Source: Anseranas semipalmata (taxonomy: Eukaryota > Chordata > Aves > Anseriformes > Anseranatidae). From it: a stretch of DNA of 64,000 nt. Below are positions 1 to 10,609 of this stretch, piece by piece (position 1 is the first letter of the stretch; the number at the start of each line of letters is the position of its first letter). The notes beneath the pieces are model-generated. The model worked only from the letters and a program-made list of their open reading frames with translations, did not search any database and was not told where the DNA came from. Location: contig VXAA01001949.1 of assembly GCA_013399115.1 (NCBI GenBank), forward strand, positions 198,153-262,152, read 5' to 3'. Position numbers and translations under genes: made by a program.

Positions 1-2274
1 TCTTGGTATGAACTCTCTGGCTGCAACTCCATTAAATGTGGTATGAGCACTGGCCCTCAGAAGGTGCATGAGAACAGCCACACCAGAGGTACATCTAGCC
101 CAATGGCCTCTTTCCAGCAGTGTCCAAAACAGATGTCTTTAGGAAGATGATTCAAAACAAAAAACTTCTCTTCCTTGGCTGTTAGTCAAACCACTGGTAC
201 ATGTCTGCATAGATGCCAAAGCAAGCAGACCTTCAGGCAAATAGAACTTGGAAGTAATTTTTGCAGCTAGGTCTGGTGTGAGGTTATTTCATGGGTGGGC
301 ACATACAGAATCACGCAATCCTGTGTAGTCTGAATTAAATCTTCATGGTGATCAGCTTAGGCCTCGTGAACCCATGGTGTGTGAATTGAACAAGCTCAGT
401 AATAAATTACATGACTTTTTTTTTTTCCTTTTACAAATAAAAGAAAACTAAGCTAAACACATTCTCTTTTCACTTTAAAGGAGAAAAATACAAAGGAAAA
501 ATAGCATAGTTAGTGGTAGCAAAAGGAAAAGAAAACAGGAAGGCAGAATTTTGGTTTTCTGGTTTGGGGTTTTTGTTTTTTCTTTTCCTCAAAACTCTTG
601 AACACTTTGACATTTCATTTCTAAATGGAGGAAGATGATGGGGCAGGCAGAACAATATTTTCTGACTGTATGTATATCTGCAGGATTTTAGATGTTTTGA
701 ACATTTTGTTTTGAGCTTACTGGTATTAAATAAAAGTGATTACTCTAGCACGTCTGTGCAATCCTTCTCTTACATTTATGGTAACAGTTTCTTTCTGTAA
801 GGTGAACTGGAGTTGTTCCACTATATGGAGCAGGAGGAAGAGAGAGTTGATTTTAGGGGAAGCTTAAAAAAAAAAAAAGCTTCTTCTGCAAGCCTCTTGC
901 TACCACTGAAGAGCCATACATATGAATTTATCCATGCTGATATCCAAGGGCAATCAGGTTTCAAATGGGCCTACCACACATGGAGGTGGCAGGACTGTTG
1001 AAACAGGCACAAAGGGAAAGTTGAGAAAAGGAGGAAAAAATGCATTTTGTCTGAACCGTCTGAATTATGCACCATAGAACTGTGTGAATCCAACCAGAAA
1101 CACAGAATGAATGATGACTAAACACAACGATTTGCAACACCCCAAATATAGCCTGGAATCATCAGACTTCTTAAATCACTTCTGTATTAATGACGATTAG
1201 GTATGTCTGAGATATAGAACCCCAGCCTGTTTGCAGCCACAGCTAGACCTGAAGGTATTTGCTTTCCTCTGCTTTGGAGAGGCAGGGCAAAAAGTCATGT
1301 ATCTGAGAGCCAGATGCCAAGGTTAACAGGGGTCTGAAACAAGAAAGGAAACAGCTTTTGCTAAGCAGAAGCCATAATGGCATGCTGCAGCAAAATGTAT
1401 CTTAGCACTTTAGCAAACCCATATTTATAGAAAGCATCAGCATGCGGCTATGGTCACATGTCTGAAGGTGGCCTTTCATCCTCTTGTAAATATTTTTCAA
1501 ACGAGACAGGGGTGGGAGATAGGAGAAAGAACAGATGATGGTGTTTAAATTTCTGCAGCACTGGAATTTAAGTACCTGCTGCAGAGGGTGTAACAGGCAT
1601 CTAGTCCTTACCTCTCAAACTGAAATACCAAAACTCACTCTCTTGAAACTCTTGCCAGTTTTCACGCCCCCTTCCCACCCCCACAGCCTCACCACTACCG
1701 TCAGCATTTGCTATGCCATTTTGCTTCATTGCTCACTTGCTAAATATAAGCCTGTGATTTTTCTTTCTTCTGAAAGCTCTGCTGTGCCATAAGCACTGAA
1801 TGCTGTCAGCTCCCCCACCCCAATTCACCATAAGCTATGGACTGCCTACAAGGGTACGTAAGTCCATCTTAGGTGACATCTTGGCTCCTGTGGCCAAGAA
1901 AGCTCTTCAGACAGCCCACGCACAGTGCCATCTGCCTGTGGTGACCCCTGAAGTTCAACAGAGCCTTCCTTTCAGGAGACAAGGTAACCCTACAGGCTTA
2001 GGTCTTGTTCACTAATAGTCTTCTTTGACCTAACATACATTGGCTTTTGAGGTAGTGCTAAATTCCACTTAACCTCTCAGCTTTGTTGGAGACACAGGTA
2101 GCTTTGTGTTCAGCTCATGCCCAATGCTACAGCATTGAGGTGTTTGTGTAGTTTATCCTTGCATCCAGTCTGTGTCTCTCGTTTCTGTTTGTGCCTAGTA
2201 TCTTCCCACTGTGCACTACTGTGAAGGGCATTGCTCTGTTTATTGGGTGACATTATATGGACTGAGGTACACGT
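1..2274. other. Non-coding stretch, no gene recognised
   Basis: Only short chance open frames occur on either strand and none resembles a known protein. It holds a T11 run (416-426), an A13 run (866-878) and a pyrimidine-rich patch with a CAG near 1664-1690 that could mimic a splice acceptor. The last part (about 2230-2274) may already be badly decayed CR1, because the recognisable CR1 match begins just after it. Confidence 0.6.
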
Positions 2275-2469
2275 GTCAGATGCCCCCAAAGCTGTCTTGT
2301 CTCCAGGTTGAATCAGCCCTGGTTCTTCAAACTCTCCACACAGGGTAAGTACTCCAGCCCTGACCGTGCTGGTTGCCCTCTGCTGAACTCATTCTGGTTT
2401 ACTGATGTATTGGGCAACCCACAACTGTGCATGCTCCTCCAAATAGTCTGAGTGTTTAGCAAAGGAGAA
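2275..2469 (-). mobile_element. Older CR1 LINE fragment, 3'-side piece (interrupted)
   Basis: Read on the minus strand this resembles the end of the CR1 ORF2 region. On the plus strand the CR1-typical phrases are present in diverged form: 'ctccaggttgaat' near 2300, 'ctccagccctga' near 2352, 'ggttgccctctgctgaac' near 2369 and 'gggcaacccacaactg' near 2412. The match stops at 2469, in the middle of the part that would encode the segment upstream of the conserved tail. It resumes at 3221, on the far side of a younger CR1. It is clearly more diverged than the inserted copy. No intact reading frame remains. Confidence 0.75.
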
Positions 2470-2474
2470 TAATG
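2470..2474. repeat. Candidate target-site duplication, left copy (TAATG)
   Basis: TAATG directly abuts the 3' terminal repeat of the younger CR1 and recurs at 3216-3220, where the older CR1 resumes. CR1 insertions often have short or no duplications, so a 5-bp match could be chance. Confidence 0.35.
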
Positions 2475-3215
2475 AATCACAGAATCACAGAATATCCCGA
2501 GTTGGAAGGGACCCATAAGGATCATCGAGTCCAACTCCTGGCACTGCACAGGTCTACCCAAAATCTTAGACCATGTGACTAAGTGCACAGTCCAAACGCC
2601 TCTTAAATTCAGACTGGCTCGGTGCAGTGACTACTTCACTGGGGAGCCTGTTCCAGTGTGCAACCACCCTCTCAGTGAAGAACCTCTTCCTAATGTCCAA
2701 CCTAAACCTCCCCTGCCTCAGCTTGACACCATTGCCGCGGGTTCTATCACTGGTGATTAAGGAGAATAGGTCGGCGCCTGGCCCTCCACTCCCCCTCACA
2801 AGGAAGTTATAGACTGCGATGAGGTCTCCCCTCAGCCTCCTCTTCTCCAGGCTGAACAGGCCAAGTGACCTCAGCCGCTCCTCATACGTCTTCCCCTCTA
2901 GGCCCTTCACCATCTTCGTCGCCCTCCTCTGGACACTCTCCAGCAGTTTTACATCCTTTTTGTACTGTGGCACCCAAAACTGCACACAGCACTCAAGGTG
3001 AGGCCGCACCAGTGCAGAGCAGAGCGGGACAATCACTTCCCTCGACCGGCTAGCAGTGCCGTGCTTGATGCACCCAGGGTACGGTTGGCCCTCCTGGCTG
3101 CCAGGGCACGCTGCTGGCTCATAGTCAACTTGTTGTTGACCAAAAACGCCCAGATCCCTTTCTGCGGGACTGCTCTCCAGTGTCTCATTGCCCAGTCTGT
3201 ACGTATAGCCAGGGT
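2475..3215 (-). mobile_element. Younger CR1 LINE, 5'-truncated, inserted into an older CR1
   Basis: A minus-strand CR1 copy of about 740 bp. Its 3' end lies at the left, with the 8-bp terminal repeat (GAATCACA on the plus strand) followed by the conserved 3' UTR ('gagttggaagggaccc', 'tcatcgagtccaactcctgg'). Upstream on the minus strand lies the last third of ORF2. The copy is 5'-truncated near 3215, as is usual for CR1. A similar tail occurs at 62310-62565, suggesting the same subfamily. It splits an older CR1 (2275-2469 and 3221-3375), which gives an order of insertion. Confidence 0.92.
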
Positions 3216-3220
3216 TAATG
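3216..3220. repeat. Candidate target-site duplication, right copy (TAATG)
   Basis: Matches TAATG at 2470-2474 on the other side of the younger CR1. It lies exactly at the point where similarity to the older CR1 restarts. Confidence 0.35.
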
Positions 3221-3375
3221 CCTTCTCTTGATCTACTGACTGTGGTCCTGATAATACAGCCCAGGATTGCTATATAACCTCCTGTGCTGCCAGGGAATGC
3301 TGCTGTCCCACACTCAGCATGCTGTTGTTTGTGACCAATGTGGCAAATCTGCTCCATAGGCAGTGACTTGCTGAA
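3221..3375 (-). mobile_element. Older CR1 LINE fragment, 5'-side piece
   Basis: Continues the older CR1 interrupted at 2469. On the plus strand it shows 'atacagcccaggattg', 'ctgccagggaatgctgctg' and 'catgctgttgtttgtgacc', each a diverged version of the same region that the younger copy carries at about 3050-3140. That is why the same protein phrase (GCI...T.SRSRE) appears twice in the long minus-strand frame. Similarity fades by about 3375. Confidence 0.7.
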
Positions 3376-4271
3376 GGAGTCTGAAGACTTAAAGGCTTCC
3401 AAAGAGTGCTTCACTGCCTGTGTGGAGAACTTGCTTACCTTAGATGCTGTGAAAGAAGCTTTCATAAGTCTTACCATGTATATGTTGCTGGTCTTTGTTC
3501 AAGACCAATACTGGGTCATCCAAAGATGTTAATTATGTGAAGTATTTTCTGCTTGCGTAGTTGTTAACTATGCTGATCCCTGTCAGCATTTTCAGAAGTA
3601 CCTGAAGACTTAACAGAAAAGAAACCATTTATTATTCCCAATTCTATCCCTATTACTGCATAAATACTTATGCAAGTATACCAGTATAAACAGATGCAAG
3701 GGACTACAGAAGGCCATGTGGAAAAAAAGGAAAAAACTTTGTTTACCACTGTTCCTGATAGTAGTAACTCCTGGTGTGATGCCAGACTGCTTATGCACAG
3801 GAAGGAACATAACTCTATCCCCTTCTGCTTTCACTCCAGGCCACAGAAAGCACCCAGCACTGACTGGATGGGGCAGGATCACTAGGCTTCCTATGTTTTG
3901 CAATCCATGAAACTACTCTTACTTGTCTCTGACTGCAGCCCATGTCCTCTGTCTTTTGTTCTCTATCACTTCTGAATGTCAGCTCCTTTCCTTTTCTTAT
4001 TTCTCTACTCCTTTTCTAGCTGTTCTAGATGTGCCCTTTTCTTAGGATGAGCTTTTTATGAGATAAACATACTGCAGAGAGACAGATCATCCTCACGATC
4101 TCTACTTGCAATTTTGAAATTCTGAGAGTGGAGGTTATTGCCAAATTGTCAGGACAGATCAGCAGTGAGGGCTTATCCAAAGGTCACCATTGGAAGCTCG
4201 AGATATTTCGGGACAGTAGATTCAGTGTACTCTGCAAAATATTTGTTTGCTTGTTAAGGGTATATCAAATG
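3376..4271. other. Non-coding stretch, nothing assigned
   Basis: AT-rich sequence with no recognisable repeat family and only chance-length open frames. I see no tandem repeat or strong hairpin. Confidence 0.6.
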
Positions 4272-4362
4272 CAAAGGCCTGATCCTGTAGCTCTGAGATT
4301 GACCCTACCAGCCTCAGTGGGACTGTTGCATGACGGGGACTGCAGGATCAGATTCTCCAGGA
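4272..4362. repeat. Possible ancient palindromic (MITE-like) repeat relic
   Basis: Two inverted arms, 'ggcctgatcctgtag' (about 4277-4290) and 'ctgcaggatcagattc' (about 4340-4355), flank a centre containing 'cagtgggact'. This layout (GATCCTG arm, a CAATGGGACT-like centre, CAGGATC arm) is that of old palindromic non-autonomous DNA-transposon-like repeats scattered in reptile and bird genomes. The family name cannot be fixed without a repeat library. Confidence 0.45.
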
Positions 4363-5627
4363 TGTTTGATAAATGATGCATGTCTATGGGGAAATTGGCT
4401 TGTTTAGCCATTCATGAATGTATGCATTTTGAAAGAGCAAAATTTTGCTTACAGTTTTCAAAGTAAAAAAGCAAATTTCCTGGCTACTTCTAAAAATACA
4501 ACTATCTCTTAATGTCAAGATGCCAATCTGAAACAACTCATGTAGTAGCATCTAATTTACAGTGAGGAATCATTATCTTCTAGCTGCATTACAGTTAACT
4601 GCAAATAATGAAGTGAAACTGGCACTTAAACAGAGGAAAATGCTCAAATTAATACAAAATGCAAATTGGTGAGACCATATTCACAGTTGGCGTTCTGTTT
4701 GACTTTCTTCCTCAGCATCCCCCCTTCCTCCTTTTTTATTTCAAGGTAAAAGCAGACTGGGCTTCAGCATTAAGGAGAATATAGCTTTCTTTTCTCCTGC
4801 TCTTTGAAACTGAGCTGGGGAAGAAAAGTCTATCAGTTCTTTTGTAACCAAGTAACACGATGCCTGGATGGGAGGTCAAGGTGATCTGCAGCAGGCAAAA
4901 GATGTGCAAAACCCTGAAACAGTGGACTGACTTATTGGATTTATGCATAGAAAGGTCTTAAAATAATGCTGGAGTGCTGTGAATCTTCCTTTTGAAGCTT
5001 AAAAAAAAACAAGGTAAAAAGCTGCAAAATCTGGGTTTCAGTTACAGTGTAAGTGGTGGTCAGCTAATGCAGAGTGGTTTGGCTGCCAGGCCCACAGAAG
5101 ATTTCCAGCTTGTTCTTCCAGGTAAAGGAAAAGCAAGCACCTAAGACAAGGGTTCAGGACATCCAGGTGAGCGCTATAGCAGTTGTGTAGCACAGGACAG
5201 AGCTGGAAGCAGCTCGTCTGGCTACTTCCAAAATATGGATGAGGACTACCTGCCTTTCCCTGCTACTTCCAGAATCTGACCCAAGTGCTGTCCTTCCCTT
5301 GGAGTACAGGCTGCTTCTGCCTGTAAAAACAGACTGTTGCACTAGTGGAAATATATTGAGGAAGGCTGAAGATCAGGAGTCAAATAGTATTGAAGACATG
5401 TTCTGAGCATAATACTAGGTCCTTCAAGAGAAGGTTTCATATTGACATTCCCTTATCTCAAAGAAACTTGCACATGGGAAGAGATAAGGCTTGTTTCAAT
5501 TTCTAGGTCAAGGTTTTGAAGGTTAGAAGTAGTAAAGTGGAAGTTTGCACTAGTATGAGATTCTGTGTGTTCACAGCAAGACAGTGTGATATTTAAACAG
5601 GTGTGTTGAAAGTGTCTGGGTAGCTGA
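4363..5627. other. Non-coding stretch, nothing assigned
   Basis: No recognisable repeat or coding frame. It includes an octamer-like ATGCAAAT near 4660 and ordinary short A runs. Confidence 0.55.
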
Positions 5628-6344
5628 CGAGTTGTAGACCCTGCCTTAATTTCTCTTTTCTTGAATGTGAGAGATCAGAAGCCTACTAGACCGTCTAGAG
5701 AATGCAATGATTTAAAGAAAACTGGAGAGGCAAAAAAAAAGCCTTTCCTTCAGCCTAAGAAACTGGAATACAGAACTGAAGGAAATTTCTAGGACAGAGT
5801 ATCCAAGCATCTTTATGTGTAAATAAAAAAAAAAAAAAAAAAAAAAACGCTCTAGAGAACACTAGNAAAATGTTGGCTACTCCAAAGGATCAGCAAAACA
5901 CTGCAGATAGCTTATGACAAGCCTGTGTATTTGCTGCAAAGCCTTCTCTGTCACAGAAACCAAGCAGAAAAAAGGATCAAGGTACTGTCAAACTTCTACT
6001 CCCTGCAAGTGCAGACCATTAGTGGTTTGTGGGAAGCATACTCCAAGGGTCTGAGCAAGCAAGATGTGCTTCAGAATATCCTGAAGCCATGAGAACCATC
6101 AATGAATACTATTTTCCAGTTAGATTGTGATTTTGTCAATGACCAGGACTTCAGAAAGACAAAGATCCCTGCTCTGTTCGAGAAGCCTAATATGTATCAA
6201 GGGAGTAAATATGCCTTCCTGGTCCCCAAAGTTGAGCAGTGGAACAGAGTCCAGCCCAGCAACACCCACACAACATAAATAACATCAACAAGAAAAGAGG
6301 TCGTCTCCTTCCTCCTCAAGGATATAACAAATGAAAGACAGTCT
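5628..6344 (+). pseudogene. Candidate decayed processed pseudogene, unidentified parent
   Basis: One plus-strand frame (codons starting at 5628, 5631 and so on) stays unusually open for about 239 codons, with stops only at 5790, 5820, 5853, 6090 and 6276 before 6345. The predicted peptide looks protein-like: segments such as RDQKPTRPSRECNDLKKTG (about 5670-5720), KPVYLLQSLLCHRNQAEKR (about 5919-5975), GLWEAYSKGLSKQDVLQNI (about 6024-6080) and KIPALFEKPNMYQGSKYAF (about 6159-6217). Near 6085-6124 a second frame briefly reads equally well, as expected after a 1-base deletion with later compensation. No introns are apparent. Downstream are AATAAA (6525-6530) and a 19-A tract (6557-6575). I do not recognise the parent protein, and chance openness is not excluded. 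A 23-A run at 5825-5847 interrupts the frame and may be a separate event. Confidence 0.35.
5825..5866 (+). repeat. A23 homopolymer with nearby ambiguous base
   Basis: A run of 23 A follows TAAAT at 5820 and ends at 5847; an undetermined base sits at 5866. The length is likely unreliable in the assembly. Confidence 0.9.
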
Positions 6345-6524
6345 TAAGTGTTTCCAAGAGGGAAGACAAATTGCCTCTGACATATTTCTCAATGTTCTGT
6401 GGAAGTTTTAGCCCCTTTGTTTATTGAATTTCTACCAAAGCATGAACAGAGATGCTAGGCCTTATTAATATAGCTTATGAAATATGTTGGACTAATTATC
6501 TAGTTCAACATAGTATGTTAGGGG

Positions 6525-6575
6525 AATAAATAAATGTGGCTTCTTATTGAAAAGTTAAAAAAAAAAAAAAAAAAA
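6525..6575 (+). other. Poly(A) signal plus A19 tract (retrocopy-like 3' end)
   Basis: Overlapping AATAAA hexamers at 6525-6530 and 6529-6534 are followed after 22-26 bases by 19 consecutive A. This is the spacing of a cleaved, polyadenylated mRNA 3' end and suits a retroposed transcript ending here. No clear target-site duplication was found. Confidence 0.4.
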
Positions 6576-6768
6576 CTGTTGAGGGGGTAAGATAAGACAT
6601 GCGTTGCAATATGCTTTCTTATCAAGCCTTTGCTCTTGCAATCTTTTAAGTGCATCAGCATTTCCGGATGCATAAGCTGTTTCTGTCAAGTAAGTGCTTT
6701 CTGTGCCTTGCATAGTTGGATGACTGAAAATGCCATTCTTGGACACTTAAATTCCTCAAAAAAAAAAA

Positions 6769-6793
6769 NNNNNNNNNNNNNNNNNNNNNNNNN
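6769..6793. other. Assembly gap, 25 N
   Basis: Undetermined bases preceded by an A run (6758-6768) and followed by AAAA. The nine bases GACACTTAA occur on both sides (6742-6750 and 6798-6806), so the gap may hide a duplicated flank or mis-joined reads. Confidence 0.98.
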
Positions 6794-6795
6794 AA

Positions 6796-6862
6796 AAGAC
6801 ACTTAAGCACACATGCAACTAGTTCTATTAACCTCACAGAAGTAGTCTTATACAGCTTGGAG
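6796..6862. repeat. Possible ancient amniote repeat relic
   Basis: The phrase 'cacttaagcacacatgc' followed about 30 bases later by 'agaagtagtctt' resembles one arm of old palindromic repeats in sauropsids that contain CTTAAGCAC...GAGTAGTC. Only one arm is present, so this is weak. Confidence 0.25.
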
Positions 6863-8014
6863 TCCTAAGGTGGCAAGATAAGACTTCTCCTAAATAAACG
6901 GGACTCAACTGGATTAGTCCTACTGTAGAGAGACTGAATTCTTAAAATTTTCCTTTTGGAAGGGCTTTGGTCAGAGTGCTGAGTAACTCTTGGATAATTT
7001 TTGTTGGTATGTTTTGGGGTATGTGGCTAGTTATTTGTTTTTAAATCTTTGAGGGAGAATGTTAATTTTCAAGTAACTAAAATTCTTGAAGTTTACAATA
7101 GTCATAACGGAACTAATGAGACAATCTTAACAAGGTTCCTGCTCTGAGCTAATTGTCTAATGTGGTAATGAAGGGTTAATAGTTTTTAAGCTGATTCCTG
7201 AATATATTGTGAAGCTGGATGCTAGATTCTTTCATTATGTGCATCTGTAATAAGTGTTCCTCTGCTAGACAGGGGATGTATATTTGCACAGTTTTCTGCC
7301 ATTAATTTCTAATTTGGTACTTGTCAACAATGTGAGCTGTTATTGCTATCATTCACAACACTGTGATTGCTCTGTCCACCCTAATTAATGAACAGCTTCC
7401 TTTATAAGCAGATTAATAGAGGTAGTCCCATTACCCAAAGTTATTTCCGTCAGTGTTATAGTGCACCTCATTAGAGAAATGTAAAATGAAGCAGCATTTC
7501 AATTTGCTATTATACAGTATCTGATTCTTTTTGTTTTCTCAGCTATTCTTTTAAATGTGTTTGTTTTTTGTTTTTTGTTTTTTTTTCTCGAGAGAGAGAA
7601 AGCCCTGACCTCTCCCTAGCATTCTTGAACACAGCACAGCTTTCTGTGAAATGTCACTGCGTTTAAAAACAACACCAAATGTAGTTAACTTCTCACTGTA
7701 TTGCTAGGGAAAACTGTGAAGGAAAATTCAGCTGTGTTCTGGTTAACGTACAGAAAATTTCTATAAACAAAGTCAGGATACAGATATTGTGAGGTGTGTG
7801 GTGTCAATCAGAACTTTTTAGTTGTTTAGCCAAAAAGCTAAATGATTATTTGAAAAGGCAAGACCATAAGGTAAACAAGAGCTCTATTTTCTACAAGGCA
7901 AACTAAAAAGCTGCAAAGCAGCTTTTGCATAGGAAAGTCAGACATGATGTTGGCAAAAATTATCACATGTGAGCATAGACCAGTGTGTTGCAAAAACACA
8001 AAACAAAAAATTGC
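6863..8014. other. Non-coding stretch with a possible conserved-element-like segment
   Basis: No gene or repeat. The part from 7200 to 7545 has even base composition, no homopolymers and several homeodomain-type TAATTA/ATTAAT cores (for example 7382-7388 and 7410-7416), which would suit a conserved non-coding element. Conservation cannot be seen from one genome. A T-rich/GA-rich patch (7558-7600) follows. Confidence 0.4.
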
Positions 8015-8513
8015 AAAAGCTGGTAGTGCCCAGCTTTCTGGGCTTCCCAGTACGAGAGAGACATAGATGTACTAGAGAGAGTCCAGCAAAGGACTGTGAA
8101 AATGATGAAGGGACTGGAGCACCTCTCCTACGAGAAGCTGAGAGAGTTGGGACTCTTCAGTCAAGAAGAGGAAGCTCAGGGAGATCTCATCAATGCCTAT
8201 AAATACCTGAAGGGAGGGAACGAAGAGGACGGAGCCAGGCTGTTTCCAGCAGTGCCCAGTGCCAGGAGCAGAGGCAGTGGGCACAAGTTGGAGCCCAGGA
8301 GGCTCCCTCTGAGCACCAGGCAGCACTGCTGTGCTGTGCGGGTGACGGAGCCCTGGCACAGGCTGCCCAGAGAGGTTGTGGACTCTTTCTCCTCAGAGAT
8401 ATTAATCACCTGTACATGGTTCTGGGTAGCCCTGCTTGAGCAGGGGGCTTGGATCAGATGACCTCCAGAGGTCCTTTCCAACTTCAACCCTTCCGTGATT
8501 GATTCTGTGATTT
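8015..8513 (+). mobile_element. CR1 LINE, 5'-truncated, plus strand
   Basis: About 500 bp of CR1: the ORF2 tail followed by the 3' UTR. The frame 8096-8461 reads KMMKGLEHLSYEKLRELGLF, GDLINAYKYLKGG, then a recognisable but altered WHRLPREVVDS, and runs on into the UTR. The 3' UTR shows 'gatgacctccagaggtcc' (8458-8475) and 'ttccaacttcaaccc' (about 8477-8491). The terminal repeat is decayed to 'gtgattgattctgtgattt'. The differing 3' UTR (AGATGACCTCCAGAGG) indicates a different subfamily from the copies at 2475-3215 and 62310-62565. Confidence 0.9.
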
Positions 8514-10609
8514 AATTTAATGCATGTCATGTAAACCTGGAGTGAAAATGTCCCTCTGAATGTAAAAAACAGCTTATCTTTAATCACTTAAGAGCTTTTA
8601 TTTTGATCTGGGTTCTATGAAATTAAAAAAAAAAACACTAGAATTTATTCATGTTAATTCAAATTTCAGTATGCTGGAATAGCTGGATTTGCCATTATAG
8701 TATCAAGCTTGCCTATAAATGACATGGAGAGCTTTTCCTGTGAACGTAACGTAAACATGTACCATTACAAAATGTCTGTTCTTGTTCTGAATCGCAAAGT
8801 TGCTGAGTGCTCAAGCTCCCTGTAGTGCTGGCAGTTTGGGTTGAATTCTACAAGGCAGGGTGAGCTTGTGAAACCATCATTATCTTGAGTTTTTTTTATG
8901 TAGTAGCTATAGATTTGCCAATAGTTTAGAGGAGAGGAGCAGGGAGAAAGTAGGCTTATCTGCTGCTTTCTTGTAGAGGACAGTTACTGGCGAAGTCCTG
9001 AAAAACTCAGAGGGGTGGTACTCACTCTCCTGCTTCCCTCCCTCTTCTGAGAGAGGCATCAAACTACCTGATGTGGGAGTAGTGGAAACCTCTCAAAAAC
9101 AGACATGAACTGTGGGCCTTAGACACTCAAGATATAACTAATACAGAATTTCAAGTTTCTGATCTTTCTTTCAAAGATGCTTGTAACCATAATTTAGATT
9201 AACACTGAATTTAGACAGAAAGTTTCTGGAAATGACTGGAAAGGTGAGTCCTAAACACCAGAGCCACCCCTGTTCCTTTTAATGTGTCCACAGAGTGGGT
9301 CAAAGTGGTCTTGGAATCTGTTCTCCATCTTCTGATGAAAATCCTGATGGACAAAAAGCTGCATTCAACAAAAAACAGACCTCAAATCTAAGAGTAGCAA
9401 ACAGGTTTGTGATGGTATAGAGGATAATTTTTTTCTGTAGAAACCGAACCTTATAGCTTAGGGAAGTTTGTTATAAATCTGTTATGGATGTATTTCAAAG
9501 ACAAATTTCTCCTTTGACTTCACAGACTCAATGGGCATCATTGTGTTCAAAGGAACATAGTTGATCTAAAGACCCTGCAGAAGTCTTCTCTATAGTGAAC
9601 TCCATTACTCACAGAAACTTTTCAATAGTGGGTATACATGTTATTTCAAGTAAAACTAGACAAAGGTCATGGTACAAATTATTGGCATTTTATGCTATGA
9701 CTGTCTTTTAAGAAGTAAAATAGCTAGGAAGAATATAAAGCATAAAATAATGACAGAGGATTTCACTTTTTTCACTTGTCTTTGTTATGACAATCAAGTG
9801 GTTGGTAGAGTAGCCAGCTTGTCAGGGAACATGTAGTTTCACAGTGTTGTTCTTACAAACTGGAAATTTAAACTAGAACAGAATATTATAACACCACTTC
9901 ATGAAAAGTAGTATTTTTCAAATGAAATACTGTGGCATAAGATTCAAAGATTAGGGTCGTTATTACAACATTGATGTTGTATGGAACAGTGCAGAAAGCT
10001 TAGTGTGATACAAGACCTGACCCAAGGCGTGAAAATCTAATTGAATGGGAAACTGCTGCACTGAGATGCATGAACCATAGAGTCTTAGGTAATTTTTTTC
10101 CTCCCCTGAGGTTGTTTACTTGAAGTGAGTGGTTAGAGGTATATGGCATGAATACCAATTGAAGGGATGTGCAGGTCAAATTTTAAACAACAAACTATCT
10201 TTTTCTAGTAGTATACAATCTAACTTTATTTCTATTAGTTTAGGAAGATTTTATCTAGTTAGCTTTATCTAGTACGCTTCGTTAGGCGGAAGTATCCTCA
10301 GAACTACTACTGTACAGAGTATTAAACACTAGAAGGCCAAAACATAAGTTCATTGATTTGATCACTCTTGGTTAGTATTGTTGCTGTCCATAAATAAGTC
10401 TTCATATCATATGAACAAGCTGAATGAACCTGATGTATTCAGACTTACACCTAGATCCTGGGGAAATGAGAGGCCTGGGAGAGGCGGTGTCAGCTACATG
10501 AGCAGCCAGTCCTTCAGGTGCTGTATAACCTGACCCCTCTCACATTGGTAGCAACAGGAACAAGAAGCCTGGTTTCTTATTATTTTGCCCTACATTTTTT
10601 TTTTTTTTG
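8514..10609. other. Non-coding stretch, nothing assigned
   Basis: No recognisable repeat or coding frame longer than chance. A T14 run (10595-10608) closes the stretch. Confidence 0.6.

Larger units (their letters stand above)
2566..3477 (-). pseudogene. CR1 ORF2 C-terminal remnant in a 303-codon chimeric open frame
   Basis: The open frame encodes the end of the CR1 ORF2 reverse transcriptase/endonuclease polyprotein, which normally copies CR1 RNA at a nicked target. Residues from about 90 onward belong to the younger CR1. Visible family segments are RLGNETLESSPAERDLGV, TASRSREVIVPL, LLESVQRRATKMVKGLEG, GLFSLEKRRLRGDLI and FFTERVVAHWNRLPSEVV, ending LDCALSHMV before the stop. Residues about 114-136 read out of the family frame; the usual residues (containing ARRANR) are found one frame over, so there is a compensated pair of small frameshifts. 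Residues about 50-88 come from the older CR1 (SRSREG echo), and the first 40 or so are unrelated or decayed. There is no endonuclease domain and no catalytic reverse-transcriptase core, so it is not functional. The start codon is fortuitous. Confidence 0.85.

Noticed and set aside
1664..1690. C-rich tract with CAG resembling a splice acceptor
   Set aside because: No open protein-like exon or donor follows at a sensible distance.
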